64,000 nt of DNA from Nissolia schottii (Eukaryota > Streptophyta > Magnoliopsida > Fabales > Fabaceae): positions 130,514 through 194,513 of the forward strand of contig QANU01113082.1 in NCBI GenBank assembly GCA_003254905.1. The letters run 5' to 3'. Shown here in pieces: positions 21,901 to 33,998 of this stretch. How positions within the stretch are numbered: the first letter of the stretch is position 1; each line of letters begins with the position of its first letter. The position numbers and the translations under genes were made by a program. Under the pieces are notes generated by a model. That model was given only the letters and a program-made list of their open reading frames with translations. It was not told the DNA's origin and did not search any database.

Positions 21901-23615
21901 CATACCCATATCAGTTCACTTGAAGCGTGTGCCATTGCTCGATATTCAAATTCGGCACTAGAGCAAGCAACATCACTTTGCTTCTTACTTTGCCAAGAAA
22001 TAACATTACCTCCAAGAAGAACACAAATTAGCCAGAGATGGATCTTCTATCAACAGGAGACCCAGCCCATTCGACTGAAAAGCCTTCAATTGCAGTATGT
22101 CCATGGTCTCTATACAAAACACCACGTCCTGGAGATCCTTTCAAATATCTCAATATATAAAGAACATCTTCCCAATGGGTGGTTCAAGGGGATGACATGA
22201 ACTGATTAACCACACTAACCGAGAAGGCAATATCGGGGTGAGTGACAGTGATATAATTGAGGCTTAGACATAGGCTCTCCATCATGAGGTAAGAGTTTGA
22301 TATTTGGAACCATTGGCGGTCTTTGTATGTTTAGCTCCAAGAAAGCCTATTTCTTTGAGCAAATCAAGGACATACTTTCTTTTTGTCAGAAAAATACCAT
22401 TCTTACTTCTCGTCATCTCAATGACTAGACAATATTTTAAATCACCTAAATCCTTAGTTTGAAATTGTGTCTGAAAGAAATCCTTAAGCTTTCTAATACC
22501 AACCTCATCACTTCCAGTAATAATAATATCATCCACATATATCACAAGAAAGATATTACCACTTTGAGAGTTACGAAAGAAGACAAAGTGATCAAAATTG
22601 CTTCTTTGAAGGCCAAACTGTAAAACGACTTAACTGAATCTCCCAAACCAAGCTCTTGGAGATTGTTTCAAACCATACATGGACCTACATACTTTATCCC
22701 TTTCCCCCTGAGCAACAAACCCAGGTGGTTGCTCCATATACACCTCTTCTTGAAAGTCACACTGAAGAAAGGTATTTTCAATGTCCAATTGAGGCAAGTT
22801 CCAGTGATGGCGAGCTACAAGAGAGATAAACAAATGAATAGAGGCAAGTTTAGCAATTGGCGAAAAGGTATTAGAATAACCAAAACCATACACCTAAGCA
22901 TTAGCCTTTGTAACCAATCGAACCTTAAGACAAGCCATAGACCCATCAGGGTTAACCTTCACTTTTAAACCCATTTACAACCAATCGCCTGTTTACCAGG
23001 AGGGAGGGAAACCAACTCTAAGGTTTGATTATGCTCAAGAGCATGCATCTCATCAAACATAGCCGTACACCACCCCTAATTAGACAAGGCCTCGAAAACA
23101 GTAGTAGGAATGGTAACAGAATCCAGTGAAGTGACAAAAGACTGAGCATAACTAGATAAACTAGCATAGGAGACAAATAAAGTAATAGGATAAGTACAAT
23201 TACGTTTACCTTTTTGAAAAGCAATTAGAACATCAAGGCTTGACTCAGGATGTCTAGGATTTGAAGAAGCAGAAGGAACCACAAGAGGAGGTGGGTCAGG
23301 AGATGAGGGTGTAGCAAAACTAGGCAAAGAATTGCTTGGATTGCCGAACATATTGATGAGGGAAAGGAGAAATAGGAAGAGGACGAGGACAAGAATTAAT
23401 GTGATTAGTAAGGGCAATAGGAGGCAAGGAAGAAGATGTCGAGAAGGGGGATATCAGAAAGTCATCACCCTTACTCAAAGGAGGGGACACTGACAAGAAA
23501 TGAGTGGTTTCAAAGAAGGTGACATTAGCAGAAACAAGATAAGGCTTCAAATTAGGAGAATAACACCTGTATCCCTTTTGACTACAAGAATAACCCAAGA
23601 AAATACACTTAAGAG

Positions 23616-25260
23616 CATGGTTGTCAAACTCTTGAGTTAACTCTTAAGCTCTTAGTCCCAAATCGAGTTATCTCGCTTAAAATCTCAAACCTGAGTAAAC
23701 TCAGATAAATTCGCATAAACTTGGATAAACTTGGGTAAACTCGGGATAAAATCACATGTTCACTATTTTAGTCAAAATTTAGCCTCTCAAGTCCCAAAAC
23801 ACAATATTTCACAAAGATCACTCGTAATTATGACTTTCTAATGGAAGAACATGGCATCTTGACTTATGTATTTTTTGGATTAAAGAAGAATTTCATTAAG
23901 AACAGAAGAGAATTTCATAAAGTAAGAGGAAAGAGACAACAACATAAACCAAAAACTATAAAAGCTATCAATGGAGTAAAGCTTTCAAGTCTCTCAAAAT
24001 ATCTGTGAGGGAGAATCTTCTAAAGAGATTGTGAGCTTAACACCAAATAGATGATAAACGTCTAAGCTTCTCCCACAAAACATGATTGTATGAGAAATTT
24101 TCATTGAATGCATGTGTCAACAAAAAAATATCTAGGGTTGTAGGAGACACCCAAGACTCACCAAAGATCCAAAACAAATTATTCCACAAGAGGTTAGCCA
24201 CTGAACATGGCAAAATAAGGTGTGCAACTGATTTTGAATTTACGCTAGACATAACACACATGTTAGGGAAAATAGCCTTATGAGGCCTTCGAACCTGCAA
24301 CATGTCATTAGTATTAATTCTGTTAAACACAACTGTCCAAATAAAGGATTTGAACTTACAAGGAATTTTGGACTTCCAAATAGGTTTCTCAAGGAGAAAA
24401 GAAGGTGAAAGCAAATATTGAGTTAGAAATTGAAAAAAAGACTTGCAAGTGAACAACCCAGCAAAATCTATAGTCCAAACTCTTTTATCTGAGGAGGAAG
24501 ACATGTTGACAGAATCAAGGAGACCCAAAATGACAACTAACTCAGAAGACTATCTTTCAAATTTCTAAAAATGTGAAAATCTCAAGAATTAATTGAACTC
24601 TAAATACTATAAAAGTTTTGGATAGGGGCATTGTGTGAAGAAGAAAGACGACATAAATGAGGGAAATAAAACCTAAAAGAGGAGTTCCCTAACCAGTTGT
24701 CCTCCCAAAAGTTAAAACGAGAACTATTCCCCATCTGCTAGAAAAGTAACGGCTAGAAAGTAGAGTAACCCTTGGATATAAATTTCTAGGGACTATAATA
24801 AGAAGAAAGTGATGTAGATTTAGCATCTCATCCATTCTTGTCCAAGCCATACTTACTCCTAATAACTTGATGCCATAGAGTGTGTGGTTCTAAAGGGAAG
24901 TGCCATAGCCGCTTAGTTTCCAAGGCCAGATTTTTGTACACCAAATTGTCAAGACCCAAACTTCCTTCTTTCTTTGAATGACAACACACCTTATGTTAAT
25001 TTATAACATTATGATGCTTTGATATGCTATTTTTATGCAATTTTAATTTATCTTTTATATTTATGACTTGTGTTTGCCTTCATTATAATATTGGAAGTGA
25101 AATTTATACTTATTAGCTTGACCATAAATTTTGTATATTATATTAATGTATTATAAATATCATTTTGTTATTTTTATAATAAGTAAACTCTTACGAGTTT
25201 ACGATTCGAGTTTACCTATGTTCTATGAGTTTAGATAAATTCGCAAGTTTGACAACCTTG
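23616..25260. mobile_element. hAT-like element, 1645 bp, in copia pol
   Basis: An exact 8-bp duplication CTTAAGAG flanks the element (23608-23615 and 25261-25268). The ends are inverted repeats: CATGGTTGTCAAACTC on the left and, reversed, CAAGGTTGTCAAACTTG on the right. An 8-bp duplication with ends beginning CA and carrying GGTTGTCAAA is typical of plant hAT elements. Inside each end are repeated AAACT(C/T)GG-like words (AAACTTGGATAAACTTGGGT). No transposase is encoded. Its centre is a LINE fragment acquired later. Confidence 0.88.
23871..24989 (-). mobile_element. 5'-truncated LINE inside the hAT-like element
   Basis: On the minus strand the frame at 24528-24037 has the reverse-transcriptase zinc-binding domain of plant LINEs (KIPCKFKSFIWTVVFNRINT, then a cysteine/histidine region ending HLILPCSV). 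Upstream, around 24960-24840, lies the LINE C-terminal RT stretch (LDNLVYKNLALETKRLWHFP). The plus-strand left end is a T run, the complement of a poly(A) tail. CTTATGT occurs at both borders (23863-23869 and 24990-24996), consistent with a target duplication. Confidence 0.75.
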
Positions 25261-26249
25261 CTTAAGAGAACAACGACCCAACTTAGAGACCCGAGGACAT
25301 TTATCTAGAATAAAATAGGTGCAACCATAAATGCGAGGAAGAGCAAATAAAGAGTGAAATGGAAATGATAGAGTATGGAACTTGACCATCCTAAATGGAG
25401 GAAGGAAGAGTGAAATGGAAATAATAGAGTATGGAACTTGACCATCCTAAACGGAGGAAGGAAGACAATTGATTAAGTAACAACTAGTAGAAACATCATC
25501 AACCCAAAAAAACTACACACTTTCATTTCAAACAAGAGAGCACAAGCAACCTCAAGTAAATGTCTATTTTTTTCGTTCAGCCACCCCATTTTACTAAGGG
25601 GTCAGAACACAAGATGTTTCATGAAGGATGCCATGCTCTTGCATAAAGGTTTTAAAAGGAGCTTAAACATATTCTTTAGCCTTATCACTTTGAAAAGTAA
25701 AAAGAGTAACATTAAATTGTGTTTTAATTTCAGAACAAAAGCACAAAGGACAGAAAACACTTCTGAATGATTATTCATAAAATAAATCCATGTAACACAA
25801 GAATAATCATCAACAAAAGAAAAAAAAAACAACGAAAACTAGACTTAGACGCAACAACACTAGGCCCCGAAATATCTAAATGAACAAGAGAAAAAGAGGA
25901 TGCAACCTGCCTTTTGACTCTAGGAGGATAATTCGCTCTATGGTGTTTAGCAAACTGACAGGATTCATTATCTAAAACAAAAGAAGACCCTAAGTTTGGA
26001 CACAACTTTCTCATCTTAAAGGGAGGATGTCCAAGACGACAATGAAGTTGCAACGGAAGGGTAGGCGCTGAACAAGAAATGTACTGTTGGTGTGGAACTG
26101 TTGACTCCAGAATATATAATCCATTAGCTTCACGGCCCCTACCAATCACCTTCTTTGTCTCAAGATTCTGAAACAGACAATAAGAGGGATATAAGTGAAC
26201 ACCACAATTCATGGTGAGGTTATAGGAGACACTATATTCGAAAATTAGA

Positions 26250-27810
26250 GTGTTTTTATTGCAGGAAGGAAAATTTTAGATGCTGCCTTGGTGGCCAATG
26301 AAATGGCTGATGGTATGAGGGAAAGGTTAAAATTTTGCCTTGTCATCAAGTTGGATTTGTTTGGACAAGGCATTAAGAGAGAAAAGAATTTGGTCATAGA
26401 TGGAGAAACTGAATTTCAGTTGTCTTGCAACTAGTTCTTTAAAGGTGTTGGTTAGCAGAGCCAAAAACTTGTTTTCGTGGTCAAAGGTGTGAGATAAGGA
26501 GATCCTTTATCCGCTTTTTTGTTCACTTTGGTGGTGGGTGCTCTTAGTTGCTTGGTTTCTAGAGCATTGGTGAGAGGGTTAGTTAAAGGTCAGAGTGTGA
26601 TCAGAAGGGGCAGTGTTCTGTTCCTGGAGGACATTTTTTTCATATGCCCTTTGTCTTTTTCAAAATTGTGTTAGTCTTTGTTGGGGATTAGTAGGTCAAA
26701 AAGCAGTCTAGTTGACCCTCTCTTCTATCGCTTCTTTGGCAGACTATCAAATTTTGGAGTGATTTACTTTGGTGTTCCTTTGGATAGTTATCCTATATCA
26801 ATTTCATTTTGGGATCCTAAGGTAGAGAAGATTTCTAATCAAACCTTGATATCTTTAATGCAGCTTATTTTTTCTTTAGATGGTCGGATCACCCTCATCC
26901 TGTCTTGACTCCTCTTTTAGTTGGCCTTTCCATGTCTGTATCATTTATCTTTATGTACACAATTTTCCAATCCAAAATTTTTGCAATGCTTATGATTCCA
27001 TTTATTCTTTGGACTGCTTTTTCAAAATTTAAATGATATGGAGTCTATAGAATTGGCAGTCTTTTTGGGTCTCATTGATTTTATCCATTTGTATCCTTGT
27101 TCAAATAAAAGATCTTGGTCTCTTAATCCCTTTGGAGTATTTTCTGGAAAATCTTAATTTCAATTTCTAACTCATTCTTTAAATAGAACTTCTTTCCACC
27201 TTGATAAACTCATGGAATTAACACTAAAGACGTGTTTTAAGTTTTAAGCTCTCTCGAAGGTTGAATTCTTAATGGAATTAACACTAAAGACATGTTGCAT
27301 GTTCAAAGGCTACATGAGGCTATTTCTCTTATACGTGTGTGATGTCTGGTGCAAGCTTAGAATAAACTTCACTCCTGTTTTTGCATTGTACTATGAATAA
27401 CGTTTTATGGAATGCTTTGTTTGGTATCTTTGGTGAGTTTTGGTCTGCCCTAGAACTTTTAATCAATTTTTGTTGGCTAGTTTTGAGGGGAGGAAGGAAT
27501 TCAAATCCTTGTGGCAATTTGCAGGCTATGCCATTGTCTGATGTACGTGGTTGAAGCGTAATTCTCACATCTTTATTCATTAGTGACAAGAATTCCGACA
27601 AGAAAGTCTTGTGGATAGAATTAGGCTTTTGTCTTCTATTTAGCTTAAAACACATTACTTTTTAAGAGGGGTTTCATTGGAAAGCTTTGCTATGTTGATA
27701 ATTTTTTTCTTGTTTTGTTAGTACTTGTTTATGTAAGGAGGATCTATTTTCCTCCATTCTCTTTTTATTATTCTCTTATTAATAAAATTCTTATTTTATA
27801 AAAAAGGAAA
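26250..27810 (+). pseudogene. LINE reverse transcriptase relic
   Basis: The plus strand encodes, with many stops, LINE reverse transcriptase motifs: GRKILDAALVANEMADGMRE near 26263-26322, GDPLSAFLFTLVVGAL near 26499-26545, and VLFLEDIFF where the catalytic FADD box should be, so the active site is lost. Towards the 3' end a zinc-binding region follows (KDMLHVQRLHEAISLI at 27287-27335). The copy ends in an A-rich tail near 27795-27810. The 5' end is missing. It is related to, but inverted from, the LINE at 23871-24989. Confidence 0.8.
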
Positions 27811-29770
27811 ATTTAAGCAAACCTCATTATATGTATCAGCAAATCTTTTGGTTTATATTAGAATGGTTGATTCTTTTGATTTTAACCGTAGGAATTAAGT
27901 CTATAATAGGACCCTAGGGGGAGTGTTGTATATGGATGAAGGAAAATTTGAAAGAAGACAAGTGAGGAGAGTGAGAACGAGGGTAATGGGGTCCCCTATG
28001 TGCTGAGCTGGCAAGTAGAGAAAGAATGGAAATGACTCTGGGATTTGGAAGTGGGGCATATTTGTAAGGGGGAGGGCGTGGGAAGGTTAGGAAGAATTTG
28101 AGAGTGGAGTAGAGAGGGTGAAGGCCTCCTCTATCTTTTTTTTGAGAGAATGCCCTCTTTGGCCCCTTCACCATTTTTGAGGGGGATAAAATAGTCCCTC
28201 ACCATTTGAAGAGGACGCATTAGTCCCTTGCCATACAAAAATGAGGACACATTAGTCCCTGAAATAACCTAGTCTTTTCCTTTACTACGTACTGTAGTCA
28301 TTCTTAATTCATGTGGAAGAGTTCTTCTTTTGTATATCATTAATTTCTGGTGAGAATAATCCTGATGGCTTTTAAGAATCTGACCCTAATCAGCATTTGT
28401 CCAATTGTGTGCAGATGCCCATTTCCGCAGCTGGGGCCTAGAAATTGATATGGGGGGACAACTTCGCTTGTGATTGACAAAGTCAACTAAAATTTTGTTG
28501 GAGCTTTTCCACACCTTACTACCTACCGCTTCCCTAAATTATTTGGGTGCACCTCCAATTAAAGTTTTGATTGAGGAATTGTAGTCTTATACTTAAACGT
28601 TTCTGCTCATCTTAGTACATTGAACATTTGCATTTTTCTTTAACGTGTTATTGAAGAAAGCAACGAAAAATAAAACAGGGACGTGATCATAGCATCACCA
28701 AAGTCCGTTACCTTGTTGCCAACGATCACTTTGATGGTGCATTATCAAATGTTATTTTTGCAGCGATTTATTGTTTTAACATTCAAAGCCACAGCCTTAA
28801 CCAATGCAAACTTGAAAAATAAGTCATGGCAGGCATGGCATAACAGCAAATGCTGCAGACACGAGAAACGTCTCATCGACCCCATAACGACAACTAGAAG
28901 ATACGGCTAAGTTTTGAGTGTATTCCAATCGACATTTCTCATCAATACTTAATTTATAGGACCCACAGGAAACCAAACATCCCTTCCTGTCCTAGGCTTA
29001 ATACTACTATCCTAGTTTTTTTTAATTTTTTTTTAAAGGTTTAATTAAGTTTTTAGCCTCTGATAAAATTTCGAAGTTTATTTTTAGTCTCTGTAAAATT
29101 TCAAAGTTTGTTTTTAGTTCCTATGTCTAGTTGGGGTTAATGGTGACGACGTAACCGTTAACAGTGCTGACGTGGTGTGTCACGTGACGTGTAAATAGCA
29201 TGTTTGGTTGACGAGGCGCTGACGTGTTAACATGGCACATGGCACACCATGTCAGCACTAAGGACCTACTGCCCACTATCCTAGTTACTCCGAATAAAGT
29301 GTTTTATGGTCATTCCCTACAAGTAAGATCAGCGTTTGTGATCTGAGCTTGATTCCTAGCTTAGTCCTGAAAAATGGGGTCCACAGAGTGATTGGCCACA
29401 TTCGTATAATTTGAGGAAGAGGGGTGGGGGGTCCAGCGGGGTATATTTGTCCTTTTCGATAGAAATATGGGTAATTTTTGACCAATCGACCCACCCCTTG
29501 TGTTGTGTCTTCATCTCCGAGCACTTTTCATCCTGTCTGGGATCCCAGATATGATGCATTGGGATGATCTCCTTGGGATTTACCCATTTCGTTGATTTCA
29601 AGTTTTGCTTGCTTTTCCATGTTGATGTTCACGTGCTTATGTTCTTGCTAGTAGTTCGACTTGCATTCCAATAGTTTTGAAAGGGTTGATGGGGGTGGCA
29701 ACTCCACGTGAATTTGAGCTTGAAGTGAGGGCGTTGCCGAAGGATAGGAAAACGGATTTGTTGCGTTCCC
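27811..29770. other. Intergenic, repeat-like, no gene seen
   Basis: At 27912 the bases TAGGGGGAGTGTTGTATATGG look like a polypurine tract followed by an LTR start, but no partner LTR was found. Phrases such as ATTAGTCCCT (28212-28262) and 'TTTTTAG(T/C)CTCTG...' (29040-29130), followed by GACGTG/CACGTG words, are typical of Mutator-like non-autonomous elements. Borders were not resolved. Confidence 0.35.
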
Positions 29771-29783
29771 TTTATCCATATAT

Positions 29784-29926
29784 TTTTTTAGGTTACCGCC
29801 CGATATCTAAAGCTTAGCCTTGACTAAGTCGAGTCGACCCAACTGCGTACACAAGGTCTCGAACTCGGGACCTTGCTTAAGCGATACCAAGCCGCTTACC
29901 ACTTGGACCAACTCCCGTTGGTTCCT
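29784..29926 (-). mobile_element. tRNA-derived SINE, copy 1
   Basis: On the minus strand it starts ACCAACGGGAGTTGGTCCAA and carries a Pol III A box TGGTCCAAGTGG and B box GAGTTCGAGACC, followed by a unique tail ending in a short A run (T run at 29783-29789 on plus). An exact 13-bp duplication TTTATCCATATAT flanks it (29771-29783 and 29927-29939). It lacks about 50 internal bases present in the other two copies. Confidence 0.88.
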
Positions 29927-30339
29927 TTTATCCATATATGATTATGACTGTACCTTCATTTTAACTATGTAATCGCCTGAATTCGAGATTTAATAACTAC
30001 AGCTGGGTATAAGGGGAGCAGGTTGATTTGGGTGTAAAATTCCTGAAGAGCTAAATAAAGAATAAGGGATATGTTTTTTTCGATACGTAAAACTGTTCAC
30101 CAAGAGAGCTACTACAAGTCAAGTAAATGGTACATATGTAGCGCCCTATATCTGGAAAGTGCATGTTAGAATAGGCTTGGTTAGAATGGTAGAAGATAAG
30201 CCCCGTGTACTTTGGTTGTAAGAGTATTGTGTCATTAATTTGACTTTTGAAAGATTAAATTTTGCTTCAAGTTAGTCTAGTCGTTAATCTCTGAAGAAAT
30301 CACTTGCACATACGAACGATTCTGATTTATCCAAGCTTC

Positions 30340-30775
30340 ATCACCAATGCTTCCTGGATTGGAGGGAATTCCGTTGACTTTAATTCTGCATGCTACCCCT
30401 GTTACACATTTTATAACTCATTCCACCTACCAATGACTAAAGCCATAAGCCTTAAGGCATTCCTCTAGAAAGTGCCAATCCAGCTGATCGTAAGCTTTAC
30501 TCATGCCGACCTTAGTCACCACACTTGGATTGCTGATCTTCTTTGTTTTCATAGCATGTAGGATTTCATGTGTGACAATTATATTGCCCTAATTTTCCGA
30601 CCTCGGATGAAGGCACTTTAGTTGGGGGAAATAATAGCATTCATATACCTTCTTAGCCTTTGGACAATAATCTTGTAGAGGTAGTTGCAAAAACTAATTG
30701 GTCGAAATTGACCGACACTGTCAGGGCATAGGAACTTAAATTAGTATTTTTCTTCCTGATCCCACAATCTTCAGT
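30340..30775 (-). pseudogene. LINE reverse transcriptase fragment
   Basis: The minus strand reads HEILHAMKTKKISNPSVVTK, then KAYDQLDWHFLEECLKAYGF, then the LINE-typical W..WI.KCVTGV. These are reverse transcriptase palm/finger motifs of plant L1-type elements. In-frame stops and loss of both ends make it a dead fragment. Confidence 0.75.
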
Positions 30776-30789
30776 TTGCTAAAAATTAG

Positions 30790-32140
30790 TGGTTCATTTG
30801 AATGACCTGTGGCTGGTCATTCGAATGACTACAGGTCTGTTACAGAAAAACAAGAGCATATTCTACCATCCCATCCACCAACACTTAGCACTTTTTCACA
30901 GATTCAGCACCAACCAAAAACATATTTCCATCATCCATTATACCAATATATTCAGCTTCTAAACTACTTCAACAACACATGCAAGAAACTTTATTTAGCC
31001 AAGTTCTCATCATATTTTCACAAATATCAAATAGAGGCTTGCATGCAACATAGAAGCACGCACATGCATCATACATAAAGCACCAAAAGGGGCGATCAAG
31101 CAAGAGATTACCCACTTGTGGAGGGAAATGTGTGTGGTGTAGTAAGTGTTGAGTGGATTCGTAAAAGCTTTGATGCTCCAAAGCTTGAAGTCACCTTTCT
31201 ACAATGGTAACTTCTTGAAGATGGAAGCTAGTGGTTGAGTAGCTTTGTGGGGCTTTGTTCTTTGCTTTCTTGGAGAGAAAATGAGAAGAGAAAGAAAATG
31301 AAAATGGGAGTAAGGGGCTGCTGGTGGTGTTCGGTTTTGTGGGAGAAATTGTAGGCTAGAATGCTTGATTTTTGCTAAGAACAATGGTGGTTCTTTGGAA
31401 GGCTCGGCTCTTGTGTTTTCTTGGAGAGATTGAGAAATGGAAGAGAAGTGAAATGAGAGTGAGAGAGTGCAGGTGAGGCCCGGTTTAGAGGGGGTGATTT
31501 TGGGAAATTATAATTAAATTAATTTAGGCAAATGATGTGTAATGATTACACCGTTTTGCTTAACACCAATGCATGTAGATTGTGTGCAAGGATAGAAAAA
31601 TGGAAATGACGGTGGGCATGGGCTGTTGCCGTGGGAGGGAAAATTTCTCTCCCAAAATTATTACGTGTTTGATCGTTAACTGTCCGGTTACGTGTATGTT
31701 TGTGCGCAAAAATTAACGATTGACATAAAAATTATCTAATCATAATTTTACATTAATTAAAAATTAAAATAATAAATTTGAGTTTATCTAAGGTGTTCTA
31801 AATTTCTCCCTCATAAAAGTGCATTTTTACGGGTACTGTCGGTACGTACTTAAATTTCCGGTAATGACCGAAAATTAGTACGAAAAATTACTTAAACATA
31901 AAATCACATTTTTCAAATAATTCTAATGAAGAATTTAATTTTAATCTAAGGTACTTGTAATTTCCCGTTCGTAAAAGAGGTAGGCTTCATTGGCATCATT
32001 CTAAAATAAGCGTGAATGACATCTTTGTGCATATAGTGCTTTATAAAGGGGCATGCCTATACTACCGTGATAGCAATTGTTGTAAGCAAACTCAACCAAT
32101 GTTTAGCTCTAACAAGCAAGCACATGCCCTAGAATTATTT
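30790..32140. other. Intergenic, possible retroelement non-coding DNA
   Basis: Short frames on both strands (30809-31384) have no recognised domain. The stretch 31480-31990 resembles LTR-type sequence in composition, but no terminal repeats or duplications were found, so it is not called. Confidence 0.3.
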
Positions 32141-32151
32141 TGCGTGAAACA

Positions 32152-33492
32152 TTGTGTTTGGTCCCTAAAAGATTTTTCTTTAGAAATTAGTCCCTAAATT
32201 TTTTTTGTTGATTTTAGTCTCTACTGTTAGTAGGAGACATTATCTACTGACGTGTCCATTAAATCTATCACGTGGCATGTCACATGACAAACCATCCACC
32301 CAAAACCCGTCCCATATTCATTTTAAAAAATGAAAAAAATCAAAAAAGAAAGAAATAATCCCTCTCAAAAACAGAAACCCTAAGCCTTAAAATTTCCTAT
32401 CTCAGAACCACCACCCACGACCATCACCATCGCCCTCTACCACTAATCCTCTTCATCACCATCAGCAAACAACCATCAACAACACACAACCTGAGTCCCC
32501 TACTATCACAGAACCACCTCCCACCACCAAACACCATCATCATCTCTCTCTCACACCCTCACATACCCACATCCACTATCACTGAGTTCCCCTACTCACG
32601 ACCACCCCAAACACACCACGACAACCAACACAGGACCATCCCAACACCAAAAACACTCACACACTTAATCTAAGCCCAACCTCCAGAAACCAAACCACCA
32701 CAGCAACCAAACCCATGGCCACCATCAACGCCACTCTCAACAATCCAAAACCCCTAACACACACTTGCAAATTCAAACCATAACCAACCCGAAATCATCA
32801 TTAACCAACACCACCGAATCACACACCTTCACGTACACCAATAATCAACCTCAGCAACCCTCACAACCACCAAACCACCACACACACATACTTCCATAGA
32901 AACCAAACAAAACCATAAAATTCTAGAAACCAATCCACTCAAAATCTGACCCACCTATACACATGTAAATATCAAAAACCAGAGAGAAATGGGAGGGAGA
33001 TCTAAGAGAGAAGATTGAAACAGAGAGAGTAATGATAGAGGGATGGACTAAAATAAGACTGTCGACGACGACGTCGCTGAAGGCCACCGACTGTGAAAAG
33101 AGAGACCCAGAAGAACGTGCCGCCATCGACGATGAGAGAGAGAGAGAGCGAGAGACAAAGGCAGATTCTGTCGAAAGAGAGTGAATCGGTTGAGAGTGGT
33201 GGGTCAATTTAGGGCTTAGGGCTTTTCAGAGGGATTATTTCTTTCTTTTTTAATTTTTTTTTCATTTCTATTAAATGAACATTGGTTAGGTTTTGGGTGA
33301 ATGAGTAAGTCAGGTTTTGGGTGAATGAGTTTTTCACGTGTTTGTCACATAATGTGCCACGTGACATATTTAATGAACACATCAATAAATAACGCCTCCT
33401 ACTAACGGCAGAAACTAAAATCAACCAATTTTTTTTCAAAAACTAATTCTTAACCAAAATTTTTTTTTCAAACACCAAACACAATCTTTCTA
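32152..33492. mobile_element. Element with long (~180 bp) terminal inverted repeats
   Basis: The left arm (32152 to about 32320: ATTGTGTTTGG, then TTGATTTTAGT(C/T)TCT, GTTAGTAGGAG, CACGTGGCA(T/C), ACCCAAAACC) is repeated in reverse at about 33275-33492. Long terminal inverted repeats are typical of Mutator-like elements. The interior is strongly AC-rich on plus (32400-32900), with a 94-codon minus-strand frame at 32923-33207 of unknown nature (serine-rich, no domain). No transposase and no 9-bp duplication were identified. Confidence 0.6.
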
Positions 33493-33954
33493 ATTTCACA
33501 TGGCCTAAAAACATATTTAATCATTCAACACAAAATCAAAGATGTTGAGTGGACAAAATTAGCTTCGGTGTACCAAAAATCAATTCTTGCGTCACCAAAA
33601 GCTGAACCAAACATGCGCTAATTCTGTTACATAATTAGACGTAAAAGTTGAGAGTAATCGACAGTTGTGTAATTAATTAGCATTTTTCAAAGGGGGGGCC
33701 TGTCTCTCTCATCTAATCTAATCTAATCTAAATCTAAACTAATCACATTTGAAGCACTAAGTAAGAGCCAGCAGAGAAAAGTTTCACTATCATCACCTTC
33801 TTTCCGAAAAGCTCCCCATCTTCTGGAAAGAGAAAACGAGACCGAAGCACAAGAAAGAAGTAGAAGATCTGAATCAATTCAGTCTGAGAATTGACAAAAT
33901 CAGAACAAAGAAGAAGAGAGAGAGAGTGTGTGTTTGTGTCTGTGCGTGTAACTC

Positions 33955-33980
33955 AGAGAGAGAGAGAGAGAGAGAGAGAG
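33955..33980 (+). repeat. (AG)n microsatellite in ABHD17-like 5' UTR
   Basis: About 13 AG units end 18 bases before the start codon at 33999, with another GA/GT tract at 33912-33940. Such CT/GA tracts are common in plant 5' UTRs and core promoters. Confidence 0.9.
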
Positions 33981-33998
33981 TGATATCATATCATATCA

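Larger units (their letters stand above)
21905..26220 (-). pseudogene. Ty1/copia polyprotein relic, interrupted
   Basis: Read on the minus strand, the order is GAG-pre-integrase and integrase (26212-25600: CRLGHPP, FAKHHRANYP, HLDISGP), the post-integrase stretch (25270 joined across an insertion to 23600: SLK|CIFLGYSCSQKGYRCYS), reverse transcriptase (22893-22282, with IENTFLQCDFQEEVYMEQPP and MIYVDDIIITGSD) and RNase H (22260-21905). Many stops and frameshifts are present. LTRs were not found. The relic is split by the hAT-like element at 23616-25260, which restores a continuous polyprotein order when removed. Confidence 0.88.
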
